A stretch of 64,000 bases of DNA, from NCBI GenBank assembly GCA_030065235.1, contig JASJDC010000003.1, positions 365,997 to 429,996 on the forward strand. The letters run 5' to 3'. Position 1 is the stretch's first letter; the number at the start of each line of letters is the position of its first letter. This DNA is from Alphaproteobacteria bacterium. Lineage in GTDB: Bacteria > Pseudomonadota > Alphaproteobacteria > UBA8366 > Aestuariispiraceae. Positions 54,512 to 63,827 of the stretch are shown piece after piece. The position numbers and the translations under genes were made by a program. The notes beneath the pieces were generated by a model, which saw only the letters and a list, made by a program, of their open reading frames with translations, was not told the DNA's origin and ran no database searches.

Positions 54512-56299
54512 TTAGCTCCTGTGCACTAGGATGCGTTCGGTCGCGCGCGCCATCACGGCGGACCAGTCGGTTTCGCCGGAGCGGCGGAAGAGCATTTCGG
54601 CGTTCTCGTAGACCGGGTGCGGTCGGTCGGGGGCATATTCGGGGCCGAGATGCAGGCTAGGGACGCCGAGCGCGCCGGCGAGTTCCAGGGCGGAGACCGT
54701 GATCCCGACAGCCGCGTCCAGGCAGGCGGTGAGGGCCGCGACCCCTTCCAGATCGTCGCGCATGTCGAGGCCCGGCGGCTGCACCAGATCGACCCCATAG
54801 AGCGCCTTGAATTCCGCGACATCCGCCGAGACATCGTGGTAGCAGAGATTGACCCAGAATGCGTCGCGATGGGCCTCAATCACCGGTCGCCATTGCGCAG
54901 GCTTGGTCAGGCGCCAGCGGCGCGCCAAAGTCACAAGGCCGCTGGTCCAGACCAGACCGATCACGCGTCGGCCTTCGCCACAGACTGTGCCGAGCCAGCC
55001 CAGCATCTCCGCCACCCGACCGGGGTCGGGGATCAGATAAGCCGTGCGACGCGGCGCCCATTCTCCGGTCAGTTGGGGCAGGTCGCCGATTGGCGCCTGC
55101 GCCTCGAAATCGTCGCATTGCTGGCGCTCGCCTGTTACCGTGAGAAACGGGAAGGATCTTTGGAACAGCGGGGCCAGCCTGGCGTCGCATTCGAGCGTCA
55201 CGGCTTTCCGCGCGCCCCACTCCGGCGTCACCCAAGCGGCGAAGCGGATCTGGTCGCCGATGCCTTGTTCGCGCCAGAGTAAGACCGACGCGGCTCGATC
55301 TTTCGGACCGCGCCAGGAGACGCCGTCGCCGCGTCGGTCCTCGCCGCGCTCGCCGCAATCGAAACCGGCCGCGGCCAGCCGCGCGGCTTCCGCCTCTTCG
55401 CCTTCAAACGCGAGATAAAGCGACAGACGCCAGAGGAAGGCGGGGTTCGGTCCGGCGCGCCCAATCGCGTCTCGGCAGGCGGCGATCGCCTCTTGGTTGC
55501 AGCCCAACGCCCAAAGCGCCGTCGCCTTGTTGGTCAAGGCGAGCCCGTCCGCCAGGGCTGCCTCCGGCAGCCGGTTGAAGACCTCGATCGCCTCGCTATA
55601 GCGGTGCAGTCCGTTTAGGCACACCCCGTAGTTCATAAGAGTGGCGTTTTCTTCCGGCGCGACCGCGACCGCTCGCGCCGCGAGATCCAGCGCCTCGTCC
55701 GCATGCTCTTGCTGATCCGCCGCCAGAAGCAAGGCGGACAGGTTAGTCAGGCTCTCGACATGGTCCGGCGCCAGCGCCAGCGCTTGCCGCAAGGCCGACA
55801 TCGCGTCTCGTCGCGCGCCGGTCCGGTCCAGCGCGAAGGCGTATTTTTGGAGCGCGTCGGGATCGCCCGGCGCCGCCGCGACGAGACGCGCGTAGAGCGC
55901 GACGGCGTCGTCGAAGTCTTCGCGCGCGATGGCCAGCTCCGCCGCCAAAGTGAGGGCGTCGGGCCCCGCCGGGTTAAGCGTCAGAGCACGGTCGGTCGCC
56001 GCCTGCGCCTGCTTCATCTCGCCGAGCGCCTGCCGCGCCATGGCGAGATGGACAAAGGGCTCGGCTTCGCCCGGCGCCGCCTGGGTCGCCTGAGTCAACT
56101 TATGCGCAGCCTTCCGGAATTCGCCCAACTGCAGCAGGGCGGCCCCGTGATAGCGCGCGGCCGCGGCGAAGGCCGGGTCCTTCGGCGCGATGGCGGCATA
56201 GAGTCGAACGGCCTTCTTGAGGTCGCCCGCCTGATGCGCCGCCATGGCGGCCGACAGTTTTGCGGCGCCGGGTCCTTGCGGTGGACGGGGTGACGGCAT
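54512..56299 (-). CDS. TPR protein with glycosyltransferase-9-like C-terminal domain
   Basis: 595 residues from ATG at 56299; the open frame runs on to 57382 but then lies antisense to rimO. Residues about 10-330 are tetratricopeptide repeats (AARYHGAALLQLGEFRKAAHKLTQATQAAPG and similar Ala-rich units, quoted in part). The C-terminal half contains SVLLWREQGIGDQIRFAAWV, a pattern found in TPR proteins with a heptosyltransferase/GT9-like domain, plus VIGLVWTSG and VSALELAGALGVPSLHLGPE, resembling the nucleotide-sugar-binding region. Such proteins are thought to glycosylate surface proteins; substrate unknown. No signal peptide. Confidence 0.8.
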   Translation of the reverse strand: MPSPRPPQGPGAAKLSAAMAAHQAGDLKKAVRLYAAIAPKDPAFAAAARYHGAALLQLGEFRKAAHKLTQATQAAPGEAEPFVHLAMARQALGEMKQAQAATDRALTLNPAGPDALTLAAELAIAREDFDDAVALYARLVAAAPGDPDALQKYAFALDRTGARRDAMSALRQALALAPDHVESLTNLSALLLAADQQEHADEALDLAARAVAVAPEENATLMNYGVCLNGLHRYSEAIEVFNRLPEAALADGLALTNKATALWALGCNQEAIAACRDAIGRAGPNPAFLWRLSLYLAFEGEEAEAARLAAAGFDCGERGEDRRGDGVSWRGPKDRAASVLLWREQGIGDQIRFAAWVTPEWGARKAVTLECDARLAPLFQRSFPFLTVTGERQQCDDFEAQAPIGDLPQLTGEWAPRRTAYLIPDPGRVAEMLGWLGTVCGEGRRVIGLVWTSGLVTLARRWRLTKPAQWRPVIEAHRDAFWVNLCYHDVSADVAEFKALYGVDLVQPPGLDMRDDLEGVAALTACLDAAVGITVSALELAGALGVPSLHLGPEYAPDRPHPVYENAEMLFRRSGETDWSAVMARATERILVHRS

Positions 56300-56560
56300 C
56301 TTTCGCGCTAGGTTTTGCAAATTGTAGGAAGAAGCGCCCTTACGCCATGTCCGGCGCGATGCGCCCGGCTCGCATAGAGCGGGCGTTGTTGCTGCGGCGA
56401 GCGTATCGCACAGACCGGCGCGAACAGAGCCTCGGTGCGTTTTGACATAGCGCCTCTCCTCCAAGCAAGTCGAACCTGACAGACTCGGCCCAGCTTCGGC
56501 AAATGGCGCGCCGACCCGTTTCCGATTGGCAAACAGGGCGCGTCGGCCTATCTCCCCCGC

Positions 56561-57919
56561 ATGCACCAGGACGCCACATCTTCCATCGATCCGCCACCGG
56601 TTGATCCGCCCACCGTCGGCCTCGTCTCGCTCGGCTGCCCGAAGGCGCTGGTCGATTCCGAGCGCATCGTCACCAAACTGCGCGCCGAGGGCTATCGCCT
56701 GTCGCCCGACTACGCGGGCGCGGATGTGGTGATCGTCAATACCTGCGGATTTCTCGACAGCGCCAAGGCGGAGAGCCTGGACGCGATCGGCGAGGCGATG
56801 GAGGAGAACGGACGGGTTATCGTCACCGGCTGCATGGGCGTTGATGAGGCGGCGATCCGGGAAAACCATCCGAACGTTCTGGCGGTGACCGGTCCGCAAC
56901 AATATGAGCAGGTGGTGGAGGCCGTGCATGAGGCGGTCCCGCCAGCGCATAATCCCTATCTCGATCTGGTGCCGCCGCAGGGCCTGCGCCTGACACCGCG
57001 CCACTACGCGTACCTCAAGATTTCCGAGGGCTGCAACAACACATGCAGCTTTTGCATCATCCCCTCTATGCGCGGGAAGTTGGCCAGCCGGCCCGCTGCG
57101 AAAGTTCTGTACGAAGCGGAGCGCTTGGTGGCCGCTGGCGTCAAGGAACTGCTGGTGATCTCGCAAGACACCAGCGCCTTCGGCGTCGATTTGAAATACG
57201 CCGCCAGTAATTGGCGGGGCCGGGAGGTGCCGGCGCGTTTCGTCGATTTGGCCCGCGAATTGGGGAGCCTCGGCGCGTGGGTGCGTTTGCACTATGTCTA
57301 TCCCTATCCGCATGTGGACAAGGTCATCCCCTTGATGTCGGAGGGGACCGTCTTGCCCTATCTCGACATCCCGTTCCAGCACGCCAGCCCGCGCGTCCTG
57401 AAAGCCATGCGGCGGCCCGGCAATATCGAAAAGACCCTGGACCGCATTCAGGCCTGGCGCCGCGATTGCCCCGATCTGGCGATCCGTTCGACCTTCATCA
57501 CCGGCTTTCCCGGCGAGACGGAGGAAGATTTCCAGTTCCTGCTGGATTGGTTGACCGAGGCGCGGATCGACCGGCTGGGCTGCTTCAAATACGAACCGGT
57601 CGCCGGCGCCCGCGCCAACGAGTTACCCGACCCGGTGCCCGATCCGGTGAAGCAGGAGCGATGGGATCGGTTGATGGCGCATCAGCAGGCGATCAGCGCC
57701 GACCGTCTGCGCGGCCGTGTCGGACGCACTCTCGAGGTGTTGATAGACAGCGTCGACGATGAAGGCGCGATTGGACGCAGCTATGCGGACGCGCCGGAAA
57801 TCGACGGCTCGGTCTTTGTCGAGGCGGCGGACGGACTCCAGCCTGGCGATCTGGTCAAGGCAACCATAACGGAGTCCAGCGAATACGACTTGTGGGGAGA
57901 GGTGGAAAGCCGTCTTTAG
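56561..57919 (+). CDS. rimO: Ribosomal protein S12 methylthiotransferase RimO
   Basis: Radical-SAM enzyme that adds a methylthio group to an Asp of ribosomal protein S12. 452 residues: N-terminal UPF0004 domain with three cluster cysteines ([28 protein letters not shown]), then the radical SAM CxxxCxxC ([14 protein letters not shown]), [13 protein letters not shown], and the C-terminal TRAM domain (about 385-450, [19 protein letters not shown]). All cluster ligands are present. ATG at 56561; divergent from the TPR gene. Confidence 0.96.
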   Translation: MHQDATSSIDPPPVDPPTVGLVSLGCPKALVDSERIVTKLRAEGYRLSPDYAGADVVIVNTCGFLDSAKAESLDAIGEAMEENGRVIVTGCMGVDEAAIRENHPNVLAVTGPQQYEQVVEAVHEAVPPAHNPYLDLVPPQGLRLTPRHYAYLKISEGCNNTCSFCIIPSMRGKLASRPAAKVLYEAERLVAAGVKELLVISQDTSAFGVDLKYAASNWRGREVPARFVDLARELGSLGAWVRLHYVYPYPHVDKVIPLMSEGTVLPYLDIPFQHASPRVLKAMRRPGNIEKTLDRIQAWRRDCPDLAIRSTFITGFPGETEEDFQFLLDWLTEARIDRLGCFKYEPVAGARANELPDPVPDPVKQERWDRLMAHQQAISADRLRGRVGRTLEVLIDSVDDEGAIGRSYADAPEIDGSVFVEAADGLQPGDLVKATITESSEYDLWGEVESRL

Positions 57920-57941
57920 GAGCGCCTTCCGACTTCGGATG

Positions 57942-59180
57942 TCACTCCAAGCCCATGCAATTGGCGTAGTAGGTGACTGTGGCGGGCCAGTCGGAGAAGA
58001 CTCCGACCACGCCGACATCCTGCGCCAAGACATGCAGCAACTCATAGACCACACCGTCGGTGGTCGCGGCGTCGGCGATCGACTGATAATACCAGCCGCC
58101 CCCATTGGTCAGCGGTCCCGATCTTTCGAGGGTCCAGGCGATCAGCCTTAATCCGGCCTTGTTCGCCTCTATTGCATAGGGCGAGGGGACGATCGCGCCA
58201 TCTGCCAGCGTGACAAGCATCCATAAAGGCGGGGCCAGATAATTCACGCCGCTTTGCTTCAGCGCCTGCATGCTCGGTTCGAACGTCGCCGGGTCCATCG
58301 GATCGAAGCCCTCGACGCTGTATCGGCCATCCAGATAGACCGCCTGCTTGCCGAAGTCGGGCTCGTTCTCGATCCAATAAAGCACGTCTTCCAGATTGAA
58401 ACTCTGCGGCCAGACATCTTCCGGCGGCACGCCCGCCGCCTTGTATTCGTCGATCAGTTTCTGAGCGTAGTCTTGCTGGCTGAACCCGTCGAACGGCATC
58501 TCGACCGCAGGGCTCTTGAGCTCCGGGGTGAATTTCGCGCCGAGCGACCGGAACAAATCGATCGATTCCCGATGTGTCATGACCGTTCCGGCGCTGGCGG
58601 CGTAAAGATCGGTGCGCCAGCGCGCGGTCCCGTTGAGGTAGTCTTTGACGCTTTGCGCCGTCGGATCGGCGGCGTCCATTTTTCCGCGCAGAGTTTTGAA
58701 TTCGGCCAGAGTCACGGCGCTGGCGCGGCACTCGGCGATAGCGGGTTGATCGCCGGTCGCCGGGCTGAAAGGAACCGCGCAGCGATCCGCCAGCGGTGAG
58801 GCGAGGATTGTCGTGGTGGTGTGGAGATCATCCTGCGCGTGGCGGCAGACCAGTTCCTTGTCCTGGGTGAAGGTGACGTCGCATTCAAGAATGCCGGCGC
58901 CCATCCCCGCCGCCGCTATATTCGATTCAATCGTGTGTTCCGGGAACATCAACGGCGCGCCGCGATGGCCGATGGAGAACAGCTTTCGTTCCATCGGCAT
59001 GCCGGCGCAGGATTCAAGCTTCGTCTTCAACGGACCGTCCGTCATCTGAGAGATCAGGAATTGCGGCCTCGGACCCAAGTCAATCTTCTCTTCGGCGGCC
59101 GCCGACGCAGGCCCGCTGATGCAGAAGGATGCAAAGGCGAGCGCCAGAAATAAGGCGGAGGGTGTGTTTGGAGTCGGCAT
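57942..59180 (-). CDS. Secreted glycerophosphodiester phosphodiesterase
   Basis: 412 residues with a signal peptide ([23 protein letters not shown]); ATG at 59180 has GAGGGACCT before it. The GDPD core is evident: [48 protein letters not shown] contains, in parts, HRGAP, PEHTIES and ECDVTFTQD, the catalytic and Ca-binding residues. A C-terminal [22 protein letters not shown]...[14 protein letters not shown] segment resembles larger periplasmic GlpQ-like enzymes. Releases glycerol-3-phosphate from phospholipid head groups in the periplasm. Not tied by sequence to the Pho box genes. Confidence 0.9.
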   Translation of the reverse strand: MPTPNTPSALFLALAFASFCISGPASAAAEEKIDLGPRPQFLISQMTDGPLKTKLESCAGMPMERKLFSIGHRGAPLMFPEHTIESNIAAAGMGAGILECDVTFTQDKELVCRHAQDDLHTTTTILASPLADRCAVPFSPATGDQPAIAECRASAVTLAEFKTLRGKMDAADPTAQSVKDYLNGTARWRTDLYAASAGTVMTHRESIDLFRSLGAKFTPELKSPAVEMPFDGFSQQDYAQKLIDEYKAAGVPPEDVWPQSFNLEDVLYWIENEPDFGKQAVYLDGRYSVEGFDPMDPATFEPSMQALKQSGVNYLAPPLWMLVTLADGAIVPSPYAIEANKAGLRLIAWTLERSGPLTNGGGWYYQSIADAATTDGVVYELLHVLAQDVGVVGVFSDWPATVTYYANCMGLE

Positions 59181-59391
59181 AGGTCCCTCGGATCAGGATC
59201 GGTGGCTGTCTAGTGAAACACTAGCCGAAGATTGCGTCAGATTGATGTCGTCGCAGCCGCCTTCTCATACTCTAGGCCGGGGCGTTCCGCCGGCTTCTTG
59301 ACGAAGCTGTGATTTCCTCAGCGTCGGGCCCCATGCGAAGGTGTCCGCAGATATATGAAAGACTTAGGGCCGCATGACTCTGGAGAATAGT

Positions 59392-60297
59392 ATGCGTCGA
59401 TTGATCTTCGTCCTGGCTCTCGGACTCGCCGCGGCGCTCAACGCCCAGGGCGGACTTGCGGCGGACGGCGCGCGTCCTCTCCTGTCACCGTCGGAACTGG
59501 CGTCCGTGATGGCGGACCAGAAGCCGCTGATCCTCGATATTCGTTCGAATAAGGCCTATCGAAGCGGCCATATTCGAGGCGCGGTGCACGGACCCTATCG
59601 CCTCTTTCGCGGTCCGCGCGCCAATCCGGGGCGGTTGCGCAGTGACGCCGAATGGACAGCGGCGTTCCGTGCGCTTGGGTTGCGCAAGGATCGGCCGATC
59701 GTGATTGTCCATCGCGGCGCGAGCGCTTCGGACTTCGGCGCGGCGGCGCGCGTTTATTGGACCCTGAAATCCACGGGCTTTCGCAGCCTCTCAATCCTGA
59801 ATGGCGGCATAGCAGCCTGGCGAGAGGCGGACTTGCCGCTGTCTCTGGATCCCGTTGCGCCCCAGCCGAGCGCTGTAACGGCGACGCTTGAGAATACCTG
59901 GCTCGCGACCGCGGCGGACGTCGCCGCCATCATCGACGGCCGGGCCGAGGCGACTTTGCTGGACGCCCGGCCCGGCGGATTTTGGTCCGGCGAGCAGAAA
60001 CACGCCGCCGCCGCACGCGCCGGGACGTTGCCACAGGCCGGCTATTTCACCCATAGCAACTGGTTCTTCGGCGGCGCCGCAATTGTCGACACCGCCGCCG
60101 CGCGCGACCTAGCGGAAGAGAACGGCTACGCTGAGGCGGGGCCGATCGTCTCTTTCTGCAACACCGGGCATTGGGCCGCGACCAACTGGTTCGCCCTAAG
60201 CGAACTCGCGGGGCTTCCAAACGTTCGGCTTTATCCCGAAAGCATGGTCGGCTGGACCCATCTTGCGACAAATCCTGTGGTGAAGGGCGGCAGTTAG
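59392..60297 (+). CDS. Exported rhodanese-domain sulfurtransferase
   Basis: 301 residues from ATG at 59392 with GGAG seven bases upstream; ATG at 59374 has no ribosome site. A signal peptide (LIFVLALGLAAALNAQGGLAADG) directs it to the periplasm. Two rhodanese domains: the first (about 30-140) has LILDIRSNKAYRSGHIRGA but no Cys in its active loop (IVHRGASASD), the second (about 160-295) has the catalytic Cys in VSFCNTGHWAATNW. This inactive-N, active-C layout is the thiosulfate/mercaptopyruvate sulfurtransferase pattern. Sulfur donor unknown. Confidence 0.88.
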   Translation: MRRLIFVLALGLAAALNAQGGLAADGARPLLSPSELASVMADQKPLILDIRSNKAYRSGHIRGAVHGPYRLFRGPRANPGRLRSDAEWTAAFRALGLRKDRPIVIVHRGASASDFGAAARVYWTLKSTGFRSLSILNGGIAAWREADLPLSLDPVAPQPSAVTATLENTWLATAADVAAIIDGRAEATLLDARPGGFWSGEQKHAAAARAGTLPQAGYFTHSNWFFGGAAIVDTAAARDLAEENGYAEAGPIVSFCNTGHWAATNWFALSELAGLPNVRLYPESMVGWTHLATNPVVKGGS

Positions 60298-60480
60298 CGC
60301 CGCACCGCACTTTCCGCGCAGAGAGACACGGCCCGCCAACAATGCTTCCGTGGTAGTGGGACGCGCGGGCTCTGCCTGCAGCGTGGACGGAAGGCCGGCA
60401 ATTGCCATCCTCCAAAGTTTGCATCATCATACCGCACAGTCGAGGATCGACAGCGTCATGACCGCGAGTGGGCAAGCGCC

Positions 60481-61683
60481 ATGGGGAAACTCAAAACCCG
60501 CCTGACATACATCGCAATAGTATTCTTGCTGCTTTTGCTCGTCGTGGGCGCCTGGCGGTTCTATCAGGTTCTCTATGGCTCCACCGGCGATGCGCTGAGG
60601 CGCGCTGAGAATTTCCTGTTCACGCGCAGCACCGTGGCGCAGCTCGGGGAACAAGGCAAGATACGCTACTTCTTCGTGACCAACAGGTCCAAGACGGACA
60701 AAGTTTCGGGTTTGGAAGACCGCTTCAGCGCTGACCGTGAAGCGGCGCTCAAGTTCGGCTTGTTCGACACCCGGATAGAGCCCAGCGTCGGCCTCGGCAT
60801 GTTCATCAATCCAAGCGAGTGGTTCCAGACCGAAGAAATCGTCGTCGAGAATATGCAGATGCTGCGTGAGGACGAGTTTATCGGTAAGTTGCGCGATCTC
60901 GTCGGTCGTTCGCCGCAAAAATCCTTGCTGATCGTGATCCACGGTTTTCGTGAGCGGTTCCCATCCGCCCTGCGCAAGACCTCATTCGTGGGCCATGTGC
61001 TCGATGTGAACTCCCCGGTGATGGTCTTTGACTGGCCGGGAAACCAAGGCTCGTCACTGGGCGGCTATCGGCGTGCGCGCGATGTCGCCGCGGCGTCGGG
61101 GGCTGAATTGGCCCGCACGATAGAGTTGATCGTGCGCGATATCGAACCCGAGAAAATCTGGCTTCTGGCCAACAGTATGGGGGCGGAAGTGGTCGTCCAC
61201 GCGTTCAGCGACCTCTATCAGAATCCGGAATTCGCCGATGCGGATGTGGAGATCGAAGACGTCGTGCTGACCGCACCGGATGTCAGTCACGACGAGTTCG
61301 ATACTCAGTTCAAGAGAGAGATCATCAGCCTCGCCCGAAACCTCACGGTCTATGTTTCATCCAACGACCGCGCCCTGGTGATGAGTAGAATCGTCAATCG
61401 CGGCGATCGGCGCAGAGGTGAAAGCACGCTGAGCCCGGACATGCTCGAAGAGGCGGCCAGGATCGCCGAACTGTCCGATGGCGATGAAGACCTGATCGCG
61501 TTGGTCGATGTGACGCCGGTCAATCGGACCCGAAACTTCCACAATTTCAGCCTCGAGACGCCGGAGTTTTTTGACGATCTGTTCCGGCGCCTGACCAATG
61601 AGCAGGCGCCATTCGCACGCCCGCTCTACCGCGTGGAAACGCCGGATGGGGTCGCCTACTGGGTCCTCACGCCGGGGCGTTGA
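60481..61683 (+). CDS. Membrane-anchored alpha/beta hydrolase, DUF900 type
   Basis: 400 residues. An N-terminal membrane helix (LTYIAIVFLLLLLVVGAWRFY) anchors a periplasmic domain. IRYFFVTNRSK is the usual DUF900 opening, followed by LLIVIHGFRERF (oxyanion HGF), VMVFDWPGNQG and the nucleophile elbow LLANSMGAEVVVHAF (Ser in NSMGA). A likely acid/His pair lies in LTAPDVSHDEF and further on (NRTRNFHNFSLETP). Substrate unknown. Ten bases separate it from the next hydrolase gene, so the two are co-transcribed. Confidence 0.82.
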   Translation: MGKLKTRLTYIAIVFLLLLLVVGAWRFYQVLYGSTGDALRRAENFLFTRSTVAQLGEQGKIRYFFVTNRSKTDKVSGLEDRFSADREAALKFGLFDTRIEPSVGLGMFINPSEWFQTEEIVVENMQMLREDEFIGKLRDLVGRSPQKSLLIVIHGFRERFPSALRKTSFVGHVLDVNSPVMVFDWPGNQGSSLGGYRRARDVAAASGAELARTIELIVRDIEPEKIWLLANSMGAEVVVHAFSDLYQNPEFADADVEIEDVVLTAPDVSHDEFDTQFKREIISLARNLTVYVSSNDRALVMSRIVNRGDRRRGESTLSPDMLEEAARIAELSDGDEDLIALVDVTPVNRTRNFHNFSLETPEFFDDLFRRLTNEQAPFARPLYRVETPDGVAYWVLTPGR

Positions 61684-61693
61684 CGGGGACGCT

Positions 61694-63160
61694 ATGCTGC
61701 AACCTAAGACTATTCTCATGGCGAGGAGGAGAAGCGCCGTCACGGTTTTGGTCGGACTCCTATGCGCCCTTGTCCTGCAAGGGTGTGGCGGTCCAAAACT
61801 TGAACCATGGCACACCGAAGAATTGACCGAGGAGTTCACAGCGGATCGCGCCGATACGGTGCAAAGTTTTGAGGACTATCTGGCGCTTGAAGAGCGCTTA
61901 TTCGCGGAACTCGATGACAAGATCTATGCGCAGACCGATACAGGGCCCGAACACCGGCTCGACCGATATAGCAGCGGCAGCGCCGCCGATCCGCGGCAGG
62001 CTGAACCGAACTGGAACGCCAGCTTCGAACTGACCAGCGACGCGCCGCGCGGGGCTGTTTTGCTGATCCATGGCATGTCGGATTCGCCCTATGCGCTGCG
62101 CGCCTTGGGCGAGGCGCTCAATCGACGCGGCTATTGGGTCGTCGGCATGCGCATGCCCGGACATGGGACGGCGCCGTCAGGGCTCAGGAGCATCAATCGT
62201 CGCGATATGGCGGCCGCGGTGCGCATTGGCATGGCGCATCTTGAGCGGGAAACGGAAGGCAAACCGGTCCATATGGTCGGCTACTCGACCGGTGCGCCGC
62301 TGGCGATTGAATTCGCCTTGGATGCGCTGGAAGGCAAGGCGGCGCCGGCGCCCGCAAGTCTTGTATTGATCTCGCCGGCCATTGGCATTCATCCGGCGGC
62401 CGGTCTGGCGGGTTTCAAAAATGCGCTTTCCGGTCTTCCCGGTTTGGATGGGTTCGCCTATTTGCAGATTCAGCCCGAATTCGATCCCTACAAATACAAT
62501 TCCTTCGCCACCAATGCGGCGAGCGTCGTGCATAACCTGACGCTGTCGGTCGCCAGCCGAATCGAAAACCGGGACGCGTTGAACCCGGAGATCGTTCTTC
62601 CGCCGGTTCTGGTGTTCAAATCGACCGTTGACGCAACCGTCACGACCGGCGCTGTCGTCGATAATCTGATGGAACATCTGCAGCCCAACCGTCACGAATT
62701 GGTGTTGTTCGACATCAACAGGTTCGCTGACTCCTATCGATTATTGATCGACGATCCCGCGCCGCTGACCCGGCGGGTGATGGAGGGTGACGCCTTGCCT
62801 TTCACCGTCACCCTGGTGACCAACGAGAATCCGGAGACGACCGCCGTTGTCAGCAAGAGCAAGGCGCCGTTCTCGCCGGACGTGTCAGAGACACGCGACC
62901 TAGGCTTGTCCTGGCCGGCCGGCGTCATCTCGCTCTCGCATGTGGCGTTGCCGATTCCGCCGGATGATCCGCTTTATGGTCAGCGTCCTCCAGACAATGA
63001 CGCGTTCCTGTTCCTGGGACAATTGGGCGTTCAGGGTGAACGCGGGTTGGTGACCATTCCGGCGGATTGGATGTTCCGACTGCGCTATAATCCTTTCTAC
63101 GATTATCTGGAAAGCCGAACGCTCGATTGGGTCGACAACGCCAACGCGCCGGGTTCCTAA
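61694..63160 (+). CDS. Lipoprotein alpha/beta hydrolase
   Basis: 488 residues from ATG at 61694 (GGGGACGCT upstream; the open frame starts at 61598 inside the previous gene). Signal with lipobox: RRRSAVTVLVGLLCALVLQGCGG, Cys at about residue 29. The hydrolase core (from about 100) has GAVLLIHGMSDSPYALRALGEALN, quoted in part as LLIHGMSDSP, then MRMPGHGTAPSG and the nucleophile elbow VGYSTGAPLAIEFAL; PVLVFKSTVDATV carries the likely acid residue and NDNA/LSHVALPIPPDDPLYG the likely His. Similar to carboxylesterases/lysophospholipases. Cellular location: outer or inner membrane facing the periplasm. Confidence 0.82.
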   Translation: MLQPKTILMARRRSAVTVLVGLLCALVLQGCGGPKLEPWHTEELTEEFTADRADTVQSFEDYLALEERLFAELDDKIYAQTDTGPEHRLDRYSSGSAADPRQAEPNWNASFELTSDAPRGAVLLIHGMSDSPYALRALGEALNRRGYWVVGMRMPGHGTAPSGLRSINRRDMAAAVRIGMAHLERETEGKPVHMVGYSTGAPLAIEFALDALEGKAAPAPASLVLISPAIGIHPAAGLAGFKNALSGLPGLDGFAYLQIQPEFDPYKYNSFATNAASVVHNLTLSVASRIENRDALNPEIVLPPVLVFKSTVDATVTTGAVVDNLMEHLQPNRHELVLFDINRFADSYRLLIDDPAPLTRRVMEGDALPFTVTLVTNENPETTAVVSKSKAPFSPDVSETRDLGLSWPAGVISLSHVALPIPPDDPLYGQRPPDNDAFLFLGQLGVQGERGLVTIPADWMFRLRYNPFYDYLESRTLDWVDNANAPGS

Positions 63161-63254
63161 AGGGCGCGGGCGTCGATTTCGCGCGCGTCGTCTGCGGCTT
63201 CCCAATTCAACTAATACCATGGCAGCAACTCTTGGATGAGCGTTTGGCGGCGCT

Positions 63255-63818
63255 TCAGTTCGGCGGAGCGCGCGGCGACTCAGGCGTACGGTTCGGGTCG
63301 GGCCCGATGTCCATCCGGGCGCGCTGCTCCGCCGGTGAGACAGGGCTGATCCGAGGCCGCCTGATCTCGCGCCGCCAGGCGGCGTCGAACGCGTCCCGGT
63401 CCCGGGCGAGGCCTTCCGTCGCGAAGGCGCGGGCGCGCCGGTCGAAATTGGTCCAGTCGATCCGGTCGGACCCGACGGCGGCGGGCGCTTCCGCGATTGG
63501 GACCATGCCATCGGGGCCCGCCTTGGCCGCGCGCGCCGCCGTCTTGGCCGCTTCGGTGAGCGCCGCCTTGCGGTCGAAGCGCGGGCGGTCGGCGAACGGG
63601 CCGGCGAACGGGTCGGGCGCGCCCTCTGGCGTCGCGGCCGGACCCAAGCCGGGCGCCCGCCATGCGAGCATCCGGCCGCGCACAGAGGCGCGCGCCGCCC
63701 GGCGATCCTGCAACAGCTTCAGGAACGGATCGGTCTCCGCCGTCAGGCTCGCGGGATCGGGCGGCGCATAGGGCGGGGCGAATCGACGGGACCGTAGCCT
63801 CTCTTGAGAATGCGGCTC
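63255..63818 (-). pseudogene. Decayed or truncated reading frame, unknown protein
   Basis: An open frame of 188 codons with coding-like composition (Ala/Arg/Pro-rich, high third-position GC), such as FAPPYAPPDPASLTAETDP and FDRRARAFATEGLARDRDAFDAAWRREIRRP, ending PESPRAPPN. It is closed upstream by TAA at 63819-63821 and has no ATG or GTG with a ribosome site near its 5' end; TTG at 63713 is the first plausible start. It looks like the C-terminal part of a gene whose start was lost where the lower-GC sequence to the right begins. I recognise no domain. Confidence 0.4.
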
Positions 63819-63827
63819 TTAGGTCAA

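Noticed and set aside
56300..57382. N-terminal extension of the TPR reading frame on the minus strand (to 956 codons)
   Set aside because: It lies antisense to rimO, has arginine/histidine-rich shadow composition, and a normal TPR start exists at 56299.
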